Below, piece by piece: positions 7,675 through 11,622 of a stretch of 11,622 nt of DNA. A program made the translations under genes and the position numbers. The notes beneath the pieces were generated by a model that saw only the letters and a program-made list of their open reading frames with translations, had not been told where the DNA came from and made no database searches. Every line of letters starts with the position of its first letter. The first letter of the stretch is position 1. The DNA lies in assembly GCA_036269435.1 (NCBI GenBank), contig DATASA010000212.1, forward strand, positions 1 through 11,622. The letters are read 5' to 3'. Source of the stretch: CADCTB01 sp036269435. Lineage in GTDB: Bacteria > Actinomycetota > Acidimicrobiia > Acidimicrobiales > AC-14.

Positions 7675-8590
7675 CCTCCCGCTCGCGGCCGAAGCCCCGG
7701 CCGCGGCGGACGCCCTGGCCCCGGCGCGGTGGCGGACCGCGGCGCGCCGGTTCCTGCGGCACCCCGCCGGGCTGGTGGGCCTGGTCCTCGTCGCCGTGGT
7801 GGCCGGCGCCGCCCTGCTGGCCGACGTGATCGCCCCCTCGGACCCGTTCCGGACGGTCGCCGGCCCCCTGCAGGCGCCGTCGCGCGCCCACCTCATGGGC
7901 ACCGACAACCTGGGCCGGGACATGCTCGGCGCGGTCGTTCACGGGGCCCGGACCTCGATGGTGGTCGTGCTGGGCGTCGCCGTCCTCAGCTCGGTGGTCG
8001 GGCTGGCGGTCGGGGTGGTCGCCGGCTACCGGGGCGGATGGGTCGACGACGTGCTCATGCGGATCACCGAGCTCTTCCAGGCCATCCCCCGGTTCTTTCT
8101 CGTCCTGCTCATCGTCGCCCTGTTCGGCGCCGGGGTCGACCACCTCATCTACGTGCTGGCCCTGACCTCCTGGCCGACGCTCGCCCGGGTCACCCGGTCC
8201 GAGACCCTGTCGCTGCGGGACCGGGAGTACGTCGACGCCGCCCGTTCCATCGGGGCCACCGATCGCCGCATCGTGATCCGCCACATCGTCCCCAACGTGC
8301 TGCCGACCGCGCTGGTCGTCATCGCCCTGACCGGCTCCCGCGTCATCCTGCTGGAGGCGAGCCTGAGCTTCCTCGGCCTCGGCGACCCGTCGGTCATGAG
8401 CTGGGGCTACCTGGTCGCCAACGCCCAGCGGTTCCTGCGGGTGGCCTGGTGGATGTCGGTCTTCCCGGGCCTGGCCATCGCCATCGCCGTCCTCGGCATC
8501 AACCTCATGAGCGACGCCCTGAACGACGTATTAGCCGGCCCATCGAACCGCGCGAGCCGCCGGAGAGGCCGAAGGAGCCGCAACCGGTAG
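7646..8590 (+). CDS. ABC transporter permease, DppC/OppC type
   Basis: Second membrane subunit, 314 residues, partner of the preceding permease. An Ala/Pro-rich N-terminus (1-27) precedes the OppC-type N-terminal segment (RRFLRHPAGLVGL, 34-46) and first helix (about 42-63). The signature GTDNLGRDMLG (85-95) is highly characteristic of DppC/OppC. The EAA-type loop lies at about 194-225 (REYVDAARSIGATDRRIV then NVLPTALV), and hydrophobic segments continue to about 290. The last 15 residues form a strongly basic Arg-rich tail (NRASRRRGRRSRNR). The GTG start at 7646 overlaps the upstream permease by 29 nt; the next in-frame start would fall inside the first helix, so the overlap is probably real and implies coupled translation. 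No DppD/DppF ATPase gene follows: the next gene is nuoD on the opposite strand. Confidence 0.93.
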   Translation: MSIPASATADLPLAAEAPAAADALAPARWRTAARRFLRHPAGLVGLVLVAVVAGAALLADVIAPSDPFRTVAGPLQAPSRAHLMGTDNLGRDMLGAVVHGARTSMVVVLGVAVLSSVVGLAVGVVAGYRGGWVDDVLMRITELFQAIPRFFLVLLIVALFGAGVDHLIYVLALTSWPTLARVTRSETLSLRDREYVDAARSIGATDRRIVIRHIVPNVLPTALVVIALTGSRVILLEASLSFLGLGDPSVMSWGYLVANAQRFLRVAWWMSVFPGLAIAIAVLGINLMSDALNDVLAGPSNRASRRRGRRSRNR

Positions 8591-8665
8591 GGGGTTGCCG
8601 GCGGCGGCCGCACGAAGCCGCCGAAGGCGGCCCCCACCCGGCTGCGGGCCAAGAAGGACGGCGAA

Positions 8666-8690
8666 GGGCGGCCGGCTCCGCCGGTCGCCC
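8666..8690. terminator. Candidate bidirectional intrinsic terminator
   Basis: GGGCGGCCGG, loop CTCCG, CCGGTCGCCC: ten pairs, one of them G-U in the plus-strand RNA (G-T in DNA), which could extend to eleven with a 3-nt loop. This is the strongest hairpin in the convergent gap, about 75 bp past the permease stop and about 45 bp past the nuoD stop. On the minus strand it is followed by a modest pyrimidine-rich stretch (TTCGCCGTCCTTCTT); on the plus strand there is no T tract. It would prevent the two operons from transcribing into each other. Confidence 0.45.
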
Positions 8691-8712
8691 GGAGCACGAT
8701 CAACTCGCCGGA

Positions 8713-8727
8713 GGAAGCTCCGCTTCC
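8713..8727 (-). terminator. Small hairpin just after nuoD
   Basis: GGAAGC and GCTTCC with a 3-nt loop, beginning 8 bp beyond the nuoD stop when read on the minus strand. It has no T tract. It could act as a 3'-end stabiliser or weak terminator for nuoCD; by itself it is weak evidence. Confidence 0.3.
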
Positions 8728-8735
8728 GACGGCGA

Positions 8736-10043
8736 CTACCTGTCGACTTCCCCCATGATCGGGTCGATGCTGGAGATGATGGCCACGGCGTCGGCCACCA
8801 GGCCGCCGCGGATCATGTGGGGCAGGGCCTGGAGATTGACGAACGACGGGCCGCGGATGTGCATGCGGTACGGCTTGGCGCTGCCATCGGACACGAGGTA
8901 GCAACCCAGCTCACCCCGGGGGGACTCGACGGCAACGTAGACCTCGCCCTCGGGGACCCGGAAGCCCTCGGTGAAGATCTTGAAGTGGTGGATCAGCGCT
9001 TCCATCGACTCGTCGATGCGATGGCGGGGCGGCGGCGTGACCTTCTTGTCCTGGACCCGGTAGTCGCCCGGCGGCATCTTGTCGATGATCTGGGCGATGA
9101 TCTTGATCGACTCGCGAATCTCGTTGAGCCGGATGGCGTACCGGTCGAAGGTGTCCCCGTAGCTGCCGACCACGACGTCGAAGTCGACCTGGTCGTAGTA
9201 CAGGTAGGGCTGGTCCCGGCGGAGGTCCCAGGCCATGCCGGTCGACCGCAGGAGGGGCCCGGTGACGCCGAGGGCCAGGCACTCCTCGGCGTCGATGATG
9301 CCGATGCCCTGCGTCCGCTCCTGCCAGATCGGCTGGCCGGTGAGGAGGGTGTCGTACTCGTCCAGGCGCTCCGGGAACAGATCGAGGATGCGCAGCACGT
9401 CGTCCCGCCAGCCGTCGGGGAGGTCGACGGCGACCCCGCCCGGGCGGATGTAGTTGTGGTTCATCCGCAGGCCGGTGACCTTCTCGAAGAAGGCGAGGAT
9501 GGACTCACGCTCCCGGAAGCCGTAGATCATCATCGACACCGCGCCGAGGTCCATGCCGTTGGTCGCCAGCCACAGGACCTGCGACGACATGCGGTTGAGC
9601 TCGCACATGAGCATGCGGATCCACGTCGCCCGAGGCGGGATCTCGACGTCGAGCAGCTTCTCGGTGGCCAGGCTGAAGACCAGCTCGTTGAACAGGGGCG
9701 ACACGTAGTCCATGCGGGTCGTGTTCGTCGGCCCTTGGAGGTAGGTCAGCTCCTCGCCCGTCTTCTCCATGCCGGTGTGGAGGTAGCCCACGATCGGCTT
9801 GGAGCGCAGGACCGTCTCGCCCTGGAGCTCCATCATCACCCGCAGCACGCCGTGGGTGCTGGGGTGCTGGGGCCCCATGTTGATGATCATGGTGTCGTCT
9901 TCGGTGCGGACCTCCTCGACGTCTTCGGCGAGCTGGGGGATGCGCAGGACGGAGCCGGCCTCGCGCAGGTACTCCACCCCGGCCGTACGTTGCGCCGGCA
10001 GCAGCTCCTGGGCGCCTTCGGACGTTTCCTCGATCAGGCTCAT
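8736..10043 (-). CDS. nuoD: NADH-quinone oxidoreductase subunit D (49 kDa-type, quinone-binding)
   Basis: NuoD lies at the base of the peripheral arm and, with NuoB, builds the pocket where quinone (probably menaquinone in an actinobacterium) is reduced. The protein has 435 residues. After about 50 acidic, poorly conserved residues comes GPQHPSTHGVLR (57-68). His64 and Tyr113 (in TRMDY) correspond to the quinone-headgroup residues His38 and Tyr87 of Thermus Nqo4. Further landmarks are YLHTGMEK (87-94), MNHNYIRPGG, TPPPRHRIDESMEA, RGELGCYLVSDG and the C-terminus SIDPIMGEVDR, which closely matches the family ending, so the gene is full length. The start ATG at 10043-10041 overlaps the nuoC stop (ATGA), and AAGGGAG at 10063-10057 may be the ribosome binding site, though 13 nt away. 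A related hydrogenase large subunit is excluded because the Ni-binding CxxC pairs are absent. Confidence 0.97.
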   Translation of the reverse strand: MSLIEETSEGAQELLPAQRTAGVEYLREAGSVLRIPQLAEDVEEVRTEDDTMIINMGPQHPSTHGVLRVMMELQGETVLRSKPIVGYLHTGMEKTGEELTYLQGPTNTTRMDYVSPLFNELVFSLATEKLLDVEIPPRATWIRMLMCELNRMSSQVLWLATNGMDLGAVSMMIYGFRERESILAFFEKVTGLRMNHNYIRPGGVAVDLPDGWRDDVLRILDLFPERLDEYDTLLTGQPIWQERTQGIGIIDAEECLALGVTGPLLRSTGMAWDLRRDQPYLYYDQVDFDVVVGSYGDTFDRYAIRLNEIRESIKIIAQIIDKMPPGDYRVQDKKVTPPPRHRIDESMEALIHHFKIFTEGFRVPEGEVYVAVESPRGELGCYLVSDGSAKPYRMHIRGPSFVNLQALPHMIRGGLVADAVAIISSIDPIMGEVDR

Positions 10044-10552
10044 CGCGCGGGGGGCGCTCCCTTGAACTGGACCGGGATGCGCCCGATGCCGAAGTCCTTG
10101 CGCAGCGGGTGGCCCTCCCAGTCGTCGGGCATGAGGATGCGCGACAGGTCGGGGTGGCCGGTGAAGACGATCCCGAACATGTCGTAGGTCTCCCGCTCAT
10201 GGGCCTCGGTGCCGGGGTGGAGCAGGAAGATGGAGGGCAGGCTCGGGTCGTCCTCGGGGACCTGCACACGGACGCGGATGCGATGGCGGCGCTCGGTCGA
10301 CAGGAGGTTGACGACCACCTCGAACCGTTCGGGACGCACGCCGTCCGGCAGCTGGCGGTCCGGATGGGCGAGGTAGTCCACGCCCGTCAGGTCGACGCAG
10401 ACGCGGTAGCCGTCGTCGTACAGGAAGCCCACCACGTCGACGTAGGTCGCCCGGTCGGGGAAGACCACGACCTGCCCCCGGGACGTCGTGGTGGCGGCGC
10501 CGTGAAGCAGCGCCGGCTCTTCTTCGGGCGCCTGGCCGTCGGGCTCGTCCAC
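10040..10552 (-). CDS. nuoC: NADH-quinone oxidoreductase subunit C (30 kDa-type)
   Basis: NuoC is a cofactor-free scaffold of the quinone module that binds NuoD. The 170-residue protein has a variable acidic N-terminus (1-25) and the core segment DLTGVDYLAHPDR. The hallmark C-terminal block begins ERETYDMFGI, continues with GHPDLSRILMPDDWEGHPLR and ends in KDF. It is a separate nuoC, not the nuoCD fusion of enterobacteria. The GTG start at 10552-10550 is fixed by an in-frame TAG at 10564-10562 with no other start codon between. No Shine-Dalgarno is present; instead a TAGTCT -10-like hexamer ends 6 nt before the GTG, pointing to a leaderless message. It is the first gene of the nuoCD block: nuoA and nuoB, which normally precede nuoC, are not upstream, where an oppositely oriented gene begins 39 bp away. 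Confidence 0.95.
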   Translation of the reverse strand: MDEPDGQAPEEEPALLHGAATTTSRGQVVVFPDRATYVDVVGFLYDDGYRVCVDLTGVDYLAHPDRQLPDGVRPERFEVVVNLLSTERRHRIRVRVQVPEDDPSLPSIFLLHPGTEAHERETYDMFGIVFTGHPDLSRILMPDDWEGHPLRKDFGIGRIPVQFKGAPPAR

Positions 10553-10558
10553 GCTTCG

Positions 10559-10564
10559 AGACTA
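10559..10564 (-). promoter_or_regulatory. Candidate -10 element for leaderless nuoC
   Basis: TAGTCT read on the minus strand, with 6 nt to the nuoC GTG at 10552. This spacing would put the transcript start at or next to the start codon, the usual arrangement of leaderless actinobacterial genes. It fits the absence of a ribosome binding site. No -35 match is seen. Confidence 0.4.
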
Positions 10565-10574
10565 GACCCAGCCT

Positions 10575-10580
10575 CTACCC
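10575..10580 (+). promoter_or_regulatory. Candidate -10 element for the SWIM-protein gene
   Basis: TACCCT on the plus strand ends 11 nt before the ATG at 10592, giving a predicted leader of only a few nucleotides, again without a Shine-Dalgarno. It lies 10 bp from the opposing nuoC -10, so the two promoters would share and occlude the same 39-bp gap. Confidence 0.35.
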
Positions 10581-10591
10581 TGGTACCCCCG

Positions 10592-11622
10592 ATGCCCACC
10601 TGGACTTCCGAGCAGGTCGCGTCGCTCGCCCCCGACGCCGCGTCGGTGGCCGCGGCCAAGGGCCTGGCCACTCCGGGGGCGTGGTCGGCCACGGGCCACG
10701 ACGACCGGGCGGTGTGGGGAACGTGCCGGAGCTACGACGCCGCCATCGCGCTCGGCGCGGCCCCGGGGTTCTCGTGCAGGTGCCCGAGCCGGAAAGTCCC
10801 GTGCAAGCACGCCCTCGGGCTGCTGTTCCTCTGGGCGTCGGTTCCCGAGGCGATCCCGGCCGGGGCCCGGCCGGCCTGGGTCGACGACTGGCTGGCCCGG
10901 CGGGCCGCCCGTCCCCGTCGGACCGGGAACGCTCCCGTCGACCCCGAGGCCCGAGCCAGGCGGATGGCCGAGCGGTCGGCTCGCATCGGCGCCGGACTCG
11001 AGGAGCTCGACCTGTGGCTGCGTGACCTCGTCCGCCAGGGTCTCGCCACCGCCCAGGGCCGTCCGTTCCGGTACTGGGACGACGTCGCGGCCCGGATGGT
11101 CGACGCCCAGGCTCCCGGCGTGGGCACCCAGGTCCGGCGCATGGCCGGCATCGTGCGCAGCGGCGAAGGCTGGCCCGGCCGGCTTCTCGTCCACGCCGGG
11201 CGGCTGCACCTGCTGGCCGAGGCGTGGCGACGGTTCGACGCCCTCCCGCCCGAGACCCAGGCCGACCTGCGCACGGCCGTGGGGTGGTCGTGGACCGGCG
11301 AGGAGGTGCGGGCGGGTCCCGCCGTGCGCGACCGCTGGGCGGTGATCGCCCGGGCGGTCGTCGAGGAGGACCACTTCCACGTCCAGCGGACGTGGCTCGT
11401 CGGGTCGGCGACCGGCCGGGTCGCCCTGATCCTCGACTTCGCCGCCGCCTACGTGCCGCTCCCGACCGAGCTCGTCGTCGGGACGGTGGTGGACGCCGAC
11501 GTGTCGTTCCATCCGGGTGCCTGGCCGCAACGGGCGCTGGTCGTCACCGTGCACGGCGACGCCGAGGTGCTCACCGACTGGCCCGCGGCGGCGACGATCG
11601 AGGCGGCCCTGGTCGAGCAGGC
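10592..11622 (+). CDS. SWIM zinc-finger family protein (3' end beyond window)
   Basis: An open frame of 343 complete codons starts at ATG 10592 and runs off the right edge without a stop. The diagnostic feature is the SWIM motif C-x-C-x6-C-x-H: Cys62, Cys64, Cys71 and His73 within FSCRCPSRKVPCKHALGLL (60-78). SWIM domains bind zinc and are proposed to contact DNA or proteins. The remainder is Arg/Ala-rich, largely helical-looking sequence, with a Leu/Trp-rich stretch at about 150-165 and no other motif I recognise. Bacterial proteins with an N-terminal SWIM domain of this kind (E. coli YehQ is one) are often encoded with a MoxR-type AAA+ ATPase and a VWA-domain protein. Any such partners would lie beyond the window here. 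It is divergent from nuoC across 39 bp. No ribosome binding site is visible. The family call is good; the function is unknown. Confidence 0.82.
   Translation, partial: MPTWTSEQVASLAPDAASVAAAKGLATPGAWSATGHDDRAVWGTCRSYDAAIALGAAPGFSCRCPSRKVPCKHALGLLFLWASVPEAIPAGARPAWVDDWLARRAARPRRTGNAPVDPEARARRMAERSARIGAGLEELDLWLRDLVRQGLATAQGRPFRYWDDVAARMVDAQAPGVGTQVRRMAGIVRSGEGWPGRLLVHAGRLHLLAEAWRRFDALPPETQADLRTAVGWSWTGEEVRAGPAVRDRWAVIARAVVEEDHFHVQRTWLVGSATGRVALILDFAAAYVPLPTELVVGTVVDADVSFHPGAWPQRALVVTVHGDAEVLTDWPAAATIEAALVEQ

Larger units (their letters stand above)
8591..8735. other. Convergent intergenic gap with three hairpins
   Basis: Between the permease stop and the nuoD stop lie 145 bp without a gene. 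It holds three perfect or near-perfect hairpins: 8617-8631 (GCCGCC-GAA-GGCGGC), 8666-8690 and 8713-8727 (GGAAGC-TCC-GCTTCC). The last lies 8 bp downstream of nuoD on the minus strand. None has a long T run, as is common in high-GC actinobacteria. The region is best explained as a two-way transcription termination zone. Confidence 0.5.

Noticed and set aside
4804..7923. 1039-codon open frame on the minus strand opposite the transporter genes, whose TGA overlaps the nuoE ATG
   Set aside because: The TGATG junction looks like translational coupling, but the protein is Gly/Arg/Val/Asp-rich shadow sequence without motifs and lies wholly antisense to two clear membrane proteins and a lipoprotein. 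The overlap with nuoE is taken as chance.
5002..8590. Recent horizontal acquisition of the transporter operon
   Set aside because: No integrase, transposase, tRNA, direct repeats or visible change in base or codon composition at the edges. An older rearrangement is possible, but recent transfer is not supported.
8595..10187. 530-codon plus-strand frame opposite nuoD/nuoC
   Set aside because: Antisense shadow of nuoD with the same skewed composition; nuoD has full-length family conservation on the other strand.
10562..11554. 330-codon minus-strand frame opposite the SWIM gene
   Set aside because: Gly/Pro/Arg-rich shadow with no motif, while the plus strand has a clear SWIM motif and normal high-GC codon usage.

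Overview
The window is high-GC DNA (about 70% G+C by eye), with codons ending mostly in G or C, frequent GTG and TTG starts, and some genes that look leaderless. This suits an actinobacterium. The style of the NuoE, NuoF and NuoC sequences makes me lean towards Acidimicrobiia or a relative, but that is an impression and not a demonstrated placement.

Layout, left to right. (1) Positions 1-4804, minus strand: nuoE, nuoF, nuoG and the first 66 codons of nuoH. They are tightly overlapping genes for the NADH-oxidising arm of respiratory complex I (NADH:quinone oxidoreductase) and the start of its membrane arm. (2) Positions 4805-5001: a 197-bp divergent intergenic region. (3) Positions 5002-8590, plus strand: a three-gene peptide/nickel-type ABC importer operon (lipoprotein substrate-binding protein and two permeases) with no ATPase gene. 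(4) Positions 8591-8735: a convergent, hairpin-rich gap. (5) Positions 8736-10552, minus strand: nuoD and nuoC, the quinone-side hydrophilic subunits. (6) Positions 10553-10591: a 39-bp divergent promoter region. (7) Position 10592 to the window end, plus strand: the first 343 codons of a SWIM zinc-finger protein.

How it works together: NuoF (FMN, N3), NuoE (N1a) and NuoG (N1b, N5, N4, N7) take electrons from NADH. NuoC/NuoD form the scaffold and quinone pocket, and NuoH anchors the peripheral arm to the membrane. All key ligands that can be checked are present, so the subunits look functional. The unusual point is gene order. The nuo series is interrupted between nuoD and nuoE by an oppositely oriented transporter operon, and nuoC is not preceded by nuoA and nuoB. 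The cluster must therefore be read as at least two transcripts: nuoCD, and nuoEFGH onward. The break falls at the boundary between the quinone-binding and NADH-dehydrogenase modules.

I saw no RNA genes, CRISPR arrays, insertion sequences, phage genes or long repeats. I did not find a clearly new biological system. The points most worth checking are the split nuo cluster, the ATPase-less transporter, the compact divergent promoter and the SWIM-protein neighbourhood.
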